Shown here piece after piece: positions 20,113-29,500 of a DNA stretch of 64,000 nucleotides. The stretch covers positions 2,852,001 through 2,916,000 of the forward strand of contig NZ_CP017157.1 of NCBI RefSeq assembly GCF_001729485.1, read 5' to 3'. The notes under the pieces are model-generated. The model had not been told where the DNA came from. It made no database searches and worked only from the letters and a program-made list of their open reading frames with translations. This DNA comes from Streptomyces lydicus (GTDB lineage: Bacteria > Actinomycetota > Actinomycetes > Streptomycetales > Streptomycetaceae). The position numbers were made by a program, and so were the translations under genes. Numbering within the stretch: the first letter of the stretch is position 1; every line of letters starts with the position of its first letter.

Positions 20113-20396
20113 GAGGCGACCCTACGTCAGTGCGTCCCGCCGCCGGCCGGCCACGCGCCCGGCCGGGCCGCGGTACGGGGAGGCGAGCCCGTGGGCCGGC
20201 GCGGACCCTGCCCCGCCCGTCACCGCCCCAGCCCCAGCCCCGAAATGACCGGTGCAGGAGGCCACTTGGACAGGAAAAACGCAACTTCGACAGGGCCCAC
20301 GGAGGCGGCTACCTTCATCTGGTCCTCGGTGATCGCCCACGGTCGCGCAGGAGTTCCTTCGGGCTGAGCCACCGGCGACGGGATGAGTCGGTCACG

Positions 20397-20433
20397 CCCC
20401 ACGAACCCTCGCCCCACGAATCCTCGCCCCACG
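20397..20433. repeat. 15-bp tandem repeat, about 2.5 copies
   Basis: CCCCACGAACCCTCG (20397-20411), then CCCCACGAATCCTCG (20412-20426), then CCCCACG. It lies in the divergent gap (20113-20489) before the DUF3291 gene. Nothing else is identifiable in that gap. Confidence 0.6.
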
Positions 20434-20489
20434 CCCGAGCCACCGGACCGGGTCCACACCAGGCACCCCCCCAAACCAGGGAGAGACGC

Positions 20490-21047
20490 ATGCCCCGTCT
20501 TGCGCTGTACACATTCGGCGTCCTGAAGTCACCTCTCGCCGATCCCGCACCTCTCACGAACGAGTTCTACGACCGCGGCGCGGCCATCTACCGGAAGATC
20601 AGCCGGCACCCCGGATACCTCGCTCATGCCGAAGCGGCAGACGGTGTCCGGGGCCTGCTCTTCGGGGCGGACTGGGGTGCCTGGGGAGAGTTCGTCGTAC
20701 CGACCTGGTACGACAAGGGCCGTACGGTGGAAACCACCGCCCTGGCCGCGACGCTCTCGCTCTGGACCGACCTGCGCTCCGCCGTCGACGCCGTCTACAC
20801 CGGTCTGCACCGTGAGGCGCTGAACAGGCGTTACGACTGGTTCGAGAGGTCAGCACACCCGAACTACGTGTTCTGGTGGGTCGCCGACGGCGTGATACCG
20901 ACCTGGCAGGACGGGGTTTCCCGGCTGGAACACCTCCACGACCACGGCTCCGCACCGCACGCCTTCACCTTCCACCACTCCTTCACCCCGGAGGGCACTC
21001 CGACCAGGAGCAAAGACATCGGGCCGAAGAGCGACCAGGTTCGCTGA
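20490..21047 (+). CDS. DUF3291-family protein
   Basis: A 185-residue protein; ATG 20490 follows AGGGAG. It starts with MPRLALYTFGVLK and has the pattern of DUF3291: a WGEFVVPTWYD segment, then ATLSLWTDLRSAVDAVY and NYVFWWV, a fold like antibiotic-biosynthesis monooxygenase (ABM) dimers. Heme is not expected from visible residues. No enzymatic role is established for the family. Soluble and cytosolic by appearance. It stands alone, with the M56 peptidase gene convergent 90 bases away. Confidence 0.75.
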   Translation: MPRLALYTFGVLKSPLADPAPLTNEFYDRGAAIYRKISRHPGYLAHAEAADGVRGLLFGADWGAWGEFVVPTWYDKGRTVETTALAATLSLWTDLRSAVDAVYTGLHREALNRRYDWFERSAHPNYVFWWVADGVIPTWQDGVSRLEHLHDHGSAPHAFTFHHSFTPEGTPTRSKDIGPKSDQVR

Positions 21048-21137
21048 CAACGAAGCCTGAACGACTGGGGGCGCCGTCACCCGCCTCGATTGCCTGACGG
21101 CGAACAGATGCGTCTGCGACCAGCGGCGGGACGCCGG

Positions 21138-22073
21138 CTACGTCAGCGCGGTCAGACCGGGGATGAACGTCACCAGCAGCGGAACCGCGGGGACCAGCGC
21201 CGCGATCGCGGTCATCCGCAGCCGGCGGCCGGCGGTGAAGCGCGGCGCGGGGGCGAGCAGGCGGTCCACGCGCGCGGGGACCTCGGCGAGCTGCGGCGGG
21301 CAGGGGCCGAACACCCCGCGGTCCTCGTTGAGTTCGATCAGTGCCAGGGCGATCGCCAACCGGCCGAAACGGCGCGAGGCGGCGTCGTCGGCGGCCAGTT
21401 CGACCAGCCGGTGCACCTGGTCGCGGAAGGCGGCGAAGACGCGGATCTGCGGATGGCCGGAGGCCAGCGCCGAGGAGCAGTAGAGCAACAGGTCGTGCCG
21501 GGCCCGCGCGTGGCCCTGTTCATGGGCGATCAGCGCATCCAGCTGACGATCCTTCAGTCGCCGCAACGCGGCAGTGGTGATGACCAGTTGGGCCGCGGAA
21601 CGCTGCAGCCACCACGCCTCCGGGCGCTCGCTCTCCAGCACCACCAGCCGCTCCCCGGCGGGCTCCTCGCCGGGCATCAGCGGGGCCCGGCGCAGCAGGT
21701 CGGCCCGGCACTGCCGGCGGCGCGCCCGGGCCGCGCGTACCTCGCGGGTCAGCGCGACGGCCGTCCAGGCGCCGCCACCCGCGAGGAGGAGGGCCAGCAC
21801 GCCGGCCCACGGCCCGTAGGCATTGAGCGCATACGCCTCGACGACCACACGGGGCGCGAAGCCGAACACCGGGCTGCGGACGGCCTCCCAGGCGGCGGCC
21901 GCGCTCAGCGACATCGCGAGGACGCAGCACAACAGGACGCCGGCGACCACGCACTGCCACACCCAGAGGGCGAGCACCGGCTCGCGGTCGGGCCAGTCCG
22001 AACGGGCCATCAGCCGCGGCGCCATCGACGCGGCCAGCACGCCGAGAATCATCAGCGCGATCGGGACCATCAT
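21138..22073 (-). CDS. M56-family (BlaR1-like) membrane metallopeptidase
   Basis: A 311-residue protein with about four hydrophobic segments, two in the first 65 residues, one near residue 90 and one at the C-terminus. The zinc motif HEQGH (in ALIAHEQGHARARHD) is an intact HExxH, with ELAADDAASRR downstream as a likely third-ligand region. This is the layout of the M56/BlaR1 protease domain without a sensor domain. In Streptomyces such genes often sit beside a BlaI-type repressor; none is visible here. The nearest same-strand gene is the DUF5134 protein, 205 bases upstream. Substrate unknown. Confidence 0.85.
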   Translation of the reverse strand: MMVPIALMILGVLAASMAPRLMARSDWPDREPVLALWVWQCVVAGVLLCCVLAMSLSAAAAWEAVRSPVFGFAPRVVVEAYALNAYGPWAGVLALLLAGGGAWTAVALTREVRAARARRRQCRADLLRRAPLMPGEEPAGERLVVLESERPEAWWLQRSAAQLVITTAALRRLKDRQLDALIAHEQGHARARHDLLLYCSSALASGHPQIRVFAAFRDQVHRLVELAADDAASRRFGRLAIALALIELNEDRGVFGPCPPQLAEVPARVDRLLAPAPRFTAGRRLRMTAIAALVPAVPLLVTFIPGLTALT

Positions 22074-22278
22074 GCCGTTACCTTATGAGCGGGCGGCTAC
22101 TCCTTGGTACGGGCCCGCATCGGAAGTGACGCACGCCACCCCGGTGACACGTGTGAACAAGCCAAGGCGCGTGATCATGACCGCGGGCACGGCTGGGGGA
22201 GTCCCGGGCGGGCCGGGGTGCGGCCCCGGAGCGGTACGGGTACCGCCCGGGGCCGGCCCTGGGGGCTTTCGTCGCAGC

Positions 22279-22917
22279 TCACACGGCCAGCAGCATCGCC
22301 AACATGCCGATACCCATTGCCACGCGGCACGCGCGCAGTACGCCGGCCGGCCCCTCGGGCGGTGCCGGCCCGGCCACCGCCGTGGCCGTCCCCGGCACCA
22401 GCCGGACCCCCGCGCCGATGACGTACACCGTGTAATAGGCGAGCAGCAGTCCCGTCAGCAGCGGCAGGCCGCCCGGGGCGGAGTGCACCACGGAACCCAT
22501 CGCCCCCGCTTGGCCGATCTGATCCCACTGGTGCACCTGGCCCAGCTGGCTCGCCTGCTCCACGTGGCCCGTCCCGCCCATGTGACGCAGGTGATCCATG
22601 GCCCCCGACGGGCCGACCATCGCGAGCGCCATGTACACCATCGCCCCCGCCCCCACCGCGTGGTGCAGATGCCGTCGCACCAGTGCCCACAGGCCCGCCG
22701 CCCCGAAGGCCGCGGTGAACAGCCAGGGCCACCACGCCGGCGGGGCCACCGCGGAGGCCGGCAGCGCCATGGCCGCCATCCCCAGCGCCATCAGCCCCTC
22801 GCCGCGCGTCCCCGCCCGTTGCCCGGACGGCGCGCTGCGCGCCAGCACCAGGCAGTACACACCGGCGCCCGTACACAGCAGCACCAGCAGCCAGCCGACC
22901 AACGGCGGTCCGTGCAC
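22279..22917 (-). CDS. DUF5134-family membrane protein
   Basis: A 212-residue protein; GTG (22917-22915) follows GGGGGAGG with good spacing. Six or so membrane helices are visible. Between them lies a His/Met/Gly-rich loop (HLHHAVGAGAMVYMALAM, then AMDHLRHMGG) that is characteristic of DUF5134 proteins and suggests a metal, perhaps copper, role; that is inference. It is on the opposite strand to the PKS and is probably the last non-cluster gene. Confidence 0.75.
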   Translation of the reverse strand: MHGPPLVGWLLVLLCTGAGVYCLVLARSAPSGQRAGTRGEGLMALGMAAMALPASAVAPPAWWPWLFTAAFGAAGLWALVRRHLHHAVGAGAMVYMALAMVGPSGAMDHLRHMGGTGHVEQASQLGQVHQWDQIGQAGAMGSVVHSAPGGLPLLTGLLLAYYTVYVIGAGVRLVPGTATAVAGPAPPEGPAGVLRACRVAMGIGMLAMLLAV

Positions 22918-23096
22918 GAAGCGCCTCCCCCTGGAGCCGGTTGTCCGTATGCATGGGTCCCCGGTGCCTCTACGCCGAGGTCCTTGGCACCCGTACGCGT
23001 CGGCGTCTTGATTCCCGGCCGGCTCCCGTCACACGGGAGCGCACGGACGCATGGAGGGAGCGCGAGGCATGCGCCGGGGTCAGGACGTGGACCCGC

Positions 23097-23166
23097 CGTG
23101 GGCCCTGCCGGGGCTGGCCGGTGGGTTCCGCCGTGAGCCCTGCCGGGGTTCGCCGGTGGGTCCAGC
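23097..23166. repeat. 35-bp imperfect tandem repeat
   Basis: Two 35-bp units, 23097-23131 and 23132-23166, differ at about five positions; each carries GCCCTGCCGGGG and GCCGGTGGGT. They lie in the 595-base gap between the DUF5134 gene and the first PKS gene. Besides these and the regulatory patch at 23327, I see nothing in that gap. Confidence 0.7.
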
Positions 23167-23326
23167 CGTGGTGCGGCGGTGCCGTCCCGCCTCCCGGCCC
23201 ATGGCGAATGGCGAAGCGACTCCGCCCCCCCCCAATCGGGGCGCGGCGTCTCCGTGCTGCTGCCCCTATTCCCTCGCTGCGGCAATGTCTATGCGCTGAT
23301 GAGGAAGGGTGCGTGCCGGGTGCGGA

Positions 23327-23420
23327 ACCCCTCTCTGACGTAGGGGGGAGCAGGGGTCGATAGGGGTGTGGGAAGGGGGGACCCCTCGCCTAGTGTTGAC
23401 GACGAGTGGTGCATGTGCGG
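23327..23420 (+). promoter_or_regulatory. candidate promoter and activator site for the PKS operon
   Basis: AGGGG recurs at 23342, 23352, 23362 and 23374 (10-, 10- and 12-base steps), and an inverted CCCCT at 23327-23331 faces the first copy. Downstream is TTGACG (23396-23401), a good -35 box, with TATGGG near 23421 as a weak -10 at a long 19-base spacer. Helically phased repeats just upstream of a -35 are typical of cluster-situated activators (SARP or LuxR type). The activator gene is not in this window. Confidence 0.45.
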
Positions 23421-23512
23421 TATGGGATTTTCGGGGGGCACCGCTCTTGAGCCATCCCCTCGATATCCCTTCGTGTGCTGTGAGGGCCTGCGAAGAGCGA
23501 GGGTTGGGAATC

Positions 23513-26500
23513 ATGTCGATTGTCCCCGGTGGCGTCACTGAAAACGGTCCGATTTCCGAGGGGGCAATCGCCGTCGTCGGATTGGCGTGCCGACTTCCCC
23601 AGGCACCGGACCCGCAGGCTTTCTGGCAGTTGCTCAAGGAAGGCCGTAGCGCGGTCGGCGAGGCTCCCCACGACCGGTGGGACGCGGAGACTTTGACGGG
23701 CCCGGCCCGGCACGGTGCCTTTCTCGACCGGGTCGACGGGTTCGACGCCGCATTCTTCGGCATCTCCCCGCGCGAAGCCGCGATGATGGACCCGCAGCAG
23801 CGACTGGTGCTCGAACTCGCCTGGGAAGCCCTTGAGGACGCGGGAATTCTTCCGGAGAGTCTGCGCGGCACGCGTACCGGAGTGTTCTTCGGCGCGATGT
23901 GGGACGATTACGCAACTCTGCTGCACCGGCGCGGACTTTCCGCCGTCACCCAGCATTCCGTGACCGGCCTGCACCGCAGCATCATCGCCAACCGTGTCTC
24001 CTACGCGCTCGGGCTGCGCGGCCCCAGCCTTACCGTCGACACCGCCCAGTCGTCCGGCCTCACCGCTGTACACCTGGCGTGCGAAAGCCTGCGCAGCGGT
24101 GCCAGCGAAATCGCCCTCGCGGGCGGTGTGAACCTCAATATCGTCCCGGAAAGCGCCTTTGGCGCGGAGCAGTTCGGTGGCCTTTCCCCCGACGGCCGCT
24201 GCTTTACTTTCGACGAGCGGGCGAACGGATATGTCCGCGGTGAGGGCGGCGGCGCCGTCCTGCTCAAGCCACTCGTCCGGGCCCTTGCGGACGGCGACCC
24301 GGTCTATTGCGTCATCCGCGGCAGCGCCATGAACAACGACGGCGCCACCGACGGTCTCACCGTGCCGAATCCGCAGGCCCAGCAGGAGGTGCTGCGGCTC
24401 GCCTATGAGGCGGCCGGCGTCGACCCGGCGCAGGTGCAGTACGTCGAACTCCACGGCACCGGTACCAAGGTGGGTGACCCCGTCGAAGCCTCCGCGCTCG
24501 GCGCGGTGCTGGGCACCGCCGACGGCCGGGGGCGGCCCCTCACCGTCGGCTCCGCGAAGACCAACGTCGGTCACCTGGAGGGCGCCGCCGGCATCGTCGG
24601 GCTGCTGAAGGTCGCCCTGTCGCTGCGGAACGGACAGCTCCCGGCCAGCCTCAACTACGAGCGGCCCAACCCCCGCATTGCCCTGGACGAGTGGAACCTC
24701 CGGGTCCAGCGGTCCCTGACGGAGTGGCCCGCCGCCGCTGCCGGCGCGCCGCCGCTGGCCGGCGTCAGCTCGTTCGGCATGGGGGGCACCAACTGCCATG
24801 TCGTGGTGGAAGGGGCACCTGAAGGCGTGCCGGCCGGCGACGAGGGCGAGCCGGGCAGCCCTGCCGCTGCCGAGGCCGCCGGGCCGCTGCCGTGGGTGCT
24901 GTCGGGGACCGACACCGCCGCGTTGCGGGCCCAGGCGGAGCGGCTGCGCGCGTTCGTGGCCGCCCGGCCGGAGACGCCCCCCGCGGACGTGGCGTTGACG
25001 CTGGCCACCTCCCGTACCGCCTTCGCGCACCGGGCAGTGGTGCTCGGCCAGGACACGGACGCCCTGCTGAACGGACTCACTGCGCTGTCCGAGGGCCAGG
25101 CGTCGCCCGGTGTTGTTGTGGGGGGCGTTTCGGGTGGTTCCGGGCGTGTGGGGTTTTTGTTTTCTGGTCAGGGTTCGCAGCGGGTGGGGATGGGGCGCGT
25201 TCTTTACGGGGCGTTTCCGGTTTTTGCTGCGGTGTTGGATGAGGTGTGTGGGGCTTTTGATGGTGTGTTGGGTGGGTCGCTGCGTGAGGTGATGTTTGCG
25301 GAGGGGGTGGGTGCTGAGGGGGTTTTGGAGCGTACGGAGTTTGCTCAGCCGGCGTTGTTTGCGGTTGAGGTGGCGTTGTTTCGGTTGGTGGAGTCGTGGG
25401 GGGTGCGGGCTGATTTTGTTGCGGGTCATTCGGTGGGGGAGTTGGCGGCTGCGTATGTGGCGGGTGTGTGGTCGTTGGCTGATGCGGTGCGGGTGGTGGC
25501 TGCGCGGGGTCGGTTGATGCAGGCGTTGCCTGGTGGTGGGGCGATGGTGTCGTTGGTGGCGTCGGAGGGTGAGGTGGCGCCGCTGGTGGCTGGTCGTGTG
25601 GGTGAGGTGGGTGTGGCGGCGGTGAATGGGCCGTCGTCGGTGGTGGTTTCCGGTGCTGAGGGTGCGGTGGGGGAGATTGCTGCGCATTTTGAGGCGTTGG
25701 GGCGTCGGGTGCGTCGTTTGCGGGTGAGTCATGCGTTTCATTCGCCGTTGATGGATCCGATGTTGGAGGAGTTCGGTGGGGTGGTGCGGTCGGTGGAGTT
25801 TTCGCGGCCGCGGTTGGGGATGGTGGCTGGTGAGGGGGTGTGTGATCCGGAGTTTTGGGTGCGGCATGTGCGGGATGCGGTGCGGTTCGCGGATCAGATT
25901 TCCTGGCTGGAGAACGCCGGTGTCTCGACGTTTGTGGAAGTGGGTCCGGGCGGCGTACTGACCGCCATGACACGGGACTGCGTCACCCGACCTGACGCAC
26001 TCCTCGTGCCGATGCTGCGTAAGGGGTTTGCCGAGGACCGGGCAGCGGCAAAGGCACTGGCCGAATTGCATGTCCGAGGCGTGCGGGTGAACTGGGAATC
26101 CTTCCTCGAAGGAAACGGGCGCCGTGGTCGCCGTACGGCCCTGCCGACCTACGCATTCCAGCGCAAGCGCCACTGGCTGCCGGACCTTGAGAAGTCCGCA
26201 GAAAACGAGAAGTCCGCAGAAAGTGAGAAGTCTGCGGGCACCGAGAAGTCTGCGGGCACTGAGAAGTCTGCGGAAACCGTGAAGGCCAGGGAAACCGAAG
26301 AGGCTCCGTCCGCAGACGAGCGGCAGGAACCGGGGCTCGGCGAGCGGATCGCCGCGGGACCGCGCACGGATGCCGAGCGCCTGCTCCGCGAGACCGTCCG
26401 CGTCCAGGTCGCCATCGTCCTGGGCCATGACAGCGCCGACACCGTGCACATGGAGAGCCGGTTCAAGGAACTCGGGTGTGACTCCCTGATGGCCGTGGAG

Positions 26501-29500
26501 CTCTGCAGCCGACTCGGCGACGCCACGGGACGGCGCCTCCCCGCGAGCCTCACTTTCGACCACCCGACCCCGAATGCCGTGGTCAGCCACCTGCTGGCGG
26601 AAATGCGCCACGACCAGGACACCCGGCCGGTAGCGGAGACCGCACCCGGGACCGCGGTCGTGCCGCAGTCGGACGTCGGTCCCGATGCCGATCCGGCCGA
26701 GGACGACCCGATCGTCATCGTGTCGATGGCCTGCCGTTTCCCGGGAGGAGTGTCGTCGCCGGAGGACCTGTGGCGGCTCGTTGCGGAGGGCGGGGACGCG
26801 ATCTCGGTGTTCCCGGCAGACCGTGGCTGGGACGTCGAGACGCTGTACGACGCGGACCCGGAGCGCTCAGGCACCTCGTATGTACGCGAGGGCGGTTTCC
26901 TGCACGAGGCGGCGGAGTTCGATCCGGCGTTCTTCGGGATTTCGCCGCGTGAGGCGTTGGCGATGGATCCGCAGCAGCGGTTGCTGCTGGAGACGTCGTG
27001 GGAGGCGTTCGAGCGGGCCGGCATCGTGCCACGGTCCCTGCGCGGCTCCAGGACCGGGGTCTTCGTGGGCGCGACCGCCCAGGAGTACGGCCCCAGGCTG
27101 CACGAGGCGGCCGACGGAGCCGAGGGCTACGCGCTGACGGGCACGACCCCGAGCGTGCTGTCGGGTCGGTTGTCGTACACGTTCGGGCTGGAGGGCCCGG
27201 CGGTGACGGTGGACACCGCGTGCTCGTCGTCGCTGGTCGCCCTGCACCTGGCGGTGCGGGCGCTCCGGCAGGGCGAGTGCACGCTCGCGCTGGCGAGCGG
27301 CGCGACGGTGATGTCCCACCCGGGGATGTTCGTCGAGTTCAGTCGTCAGCGGGGGTTGGCGGCGGATGGGCGGTGCAAGGCGTTCGCGGCCGGTGCGGAT
27401 GGCACCGGCTGGGCTGAGGGCGTCGGTGTGCTGGTGCTGGAGCGGTTGTCGGACGCGCGCCGTAACGGTCATGAGGTCCTGGCGGTGGTGCCGGGTACGG
27501 CGGTGAACCAGGACGGTGCGAGCAACGGTCTCACCGCGCCGAACGGTCCTTCGCAGCAGCGGGTGATCCGGCAGGCGCTGGCCGACGCCCGTCTGTCGCC
27601 GGCCGAGGTGGATGTGGTGGAGGCGCACGGTACGGGGACCCGGCTGGGTGATCCGATCGAGGCGCAGGCGTTGTTGGCGACGTATGGCCAGGGTCGGGCG
27701 GAGGAGCGTCCGCTGTGGTTGGGGTCGTTGAAGTCGAATGTGGGGCATACGCAGGCGGCTGCGGGTGTCGGGGGCGTCATCAAGATGGTGATGGCGTTGC
27801 GGAATGGTGTGTTGCCGCGGACGTTGCATGTGGATGCGCCGTCGCCGCATGTGGAGTGGTCGGCGGGTGCGGTGGAGTTGTTGACGGAGGCGCGGGAGTG
27901 GCCTTCGGAGGCGGGTCGGGTGCGGCGTGCCGGTGTGTCGTCGTTCGGTGTGAGCGGGACGAATGCGCACGCGATCATCGAGCAGGCACCGGTCGATGAG
28001 GCGTCGGCTGCTGTGGCTCCGAGGTCGGGGGAGTCGGGGACTTTCGGGTCGGTTGTGGTGCCGTGGGTGGTTTCGGGTCGTGGTGTGGGTGCGTTGCGGG
28101 CGCAGGCGGGGCGGTTGCGGTCCTTCGTCGAGGCGCGTCCGGAGCTGAATCCGGCTGAGGTGGGGCGGTCGTTGGCGGTGTCGCGGTCGGCCTTTGAGCG
28201 GCGCGCGGTGGTGCTGGGGACCGACCGGTCTGGCCTGTTGGAGGGGCTGGGTGCGCTGAGTGCGGGTCGTGAGTCGGTTGGTGTGGTGGAGGGTTCGGTC
28301 GGTGAGGTGGGCCGGACGGTGGTGGTTTTCCCTGGTCAGGGTTCGCAGTGGGTGGGGATGGGCGCGGAGTTGATTGCGTCGTCGCCGGTGTTTGCGGAGT
28401 GGATGCGGCGGTGTGCGGGGGCGCTGGGGCCGTTCGTTGACTGGGATCTGCTGGAGGTTGTTTCCGGGGGGCGCGGGTTGGACCGGGTGGATGTGGTGCA
28501 GCCGGTGTCGTGGGCGGTGATGGTGTCGCTTGCGGAGTTGTGGCGTTCGGTGGGTGTCGTGCCGGATGCGGTGGTGGGGCACTCGCAGGGGGAGATTGCT
28601 GCTGCGGTGGTGGCGGGTGGTCTGTCGTTGGAGGACGGGGCGCGGGTGGTGGCGCTGCGGTCGCAGGTCATCGCCCGTGAACTCGCCGGCCGGGGCGGCA
28701 TGGCGTCGATCGCCCTGCCTGAGGCCGAGGTGCGTCAACGCATCGACCAGATAGCCGCGTTGGGTGTTGCGGCGGTCAATGGTCCGTCGTCGACCGTGGT
28801 GTCCGGGGACGCCGATGCGGTTGAGGTGTTCGTGGCGGCTTGTGAGGCCGAGGGGGTTCGGGCGCGTCGTATTGCGGTGGATTACGCCTCGCATTCGGCG
28901 CATGTGGAGTCCATCGAGCAGGAGTTGCTGACTGCTCTGGAGGATGTGCGGCCGCGGGTGGGGAGCGTTCCCTTCTACTCGACGGTGGAGAACCGGTTCC
29001 TTGAGACCGGGGCTCTGGACGCCGGTTACTGGTATCGGAACCTGCGGCATCAGGTGCAGTTCGAGGCGGGCATTCGGGCGCTGGCCGCGGAGGGTTTCAC
29101 CACGTTCGTGGAGTCCAGTGCGCATCCGGTGCTGACCGTCGGCATTCAGGAGACGCTCGACGATGCGGACACCGAGGCCGTCGTTGCGGGATCACTGCGC
29201 CGTGAGGAGGGTGGTCTGGAGCGTTTTCTGACCTCGGCTGCCGAGTTGTATGTCACCGGTGTGCCCGTGGACTGGACGCCGTTCCTTGCGGCCGAGGACG
29301 CCCGGCGCGTTGACCTGCCCACCTACGCCTTCCAGCGAGAGCGCTTCTGGCTGGAAGCCCCCGTTCCTGTCGCAGGCGAGGCGACTGCTGTGGACTCCCG
29401 ATTCTGGGCGGCAGTTGAGGCCGGGGACTGGGAGTCGCTGCGGGGCGAGCTGGCCCTGGAGGGGGATGCGCCGTTGAGCTCGGTGCTGCCTGCGTTGGCG

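Noticed and set aside
23366..23512. Upstream extension of the first PKS gene to an in-frame GTG at 23366.
   Set aside because: The extra 49 residues are not PKS-like, and they overlap the likely promoter; ATG 23513 has a better ribosome site.
26189..26278. 18-bp repeats considered as a CRISPR array.
   Set aside because: Units are in-frame, contiguous, without spacers, and inside a PKS linker.
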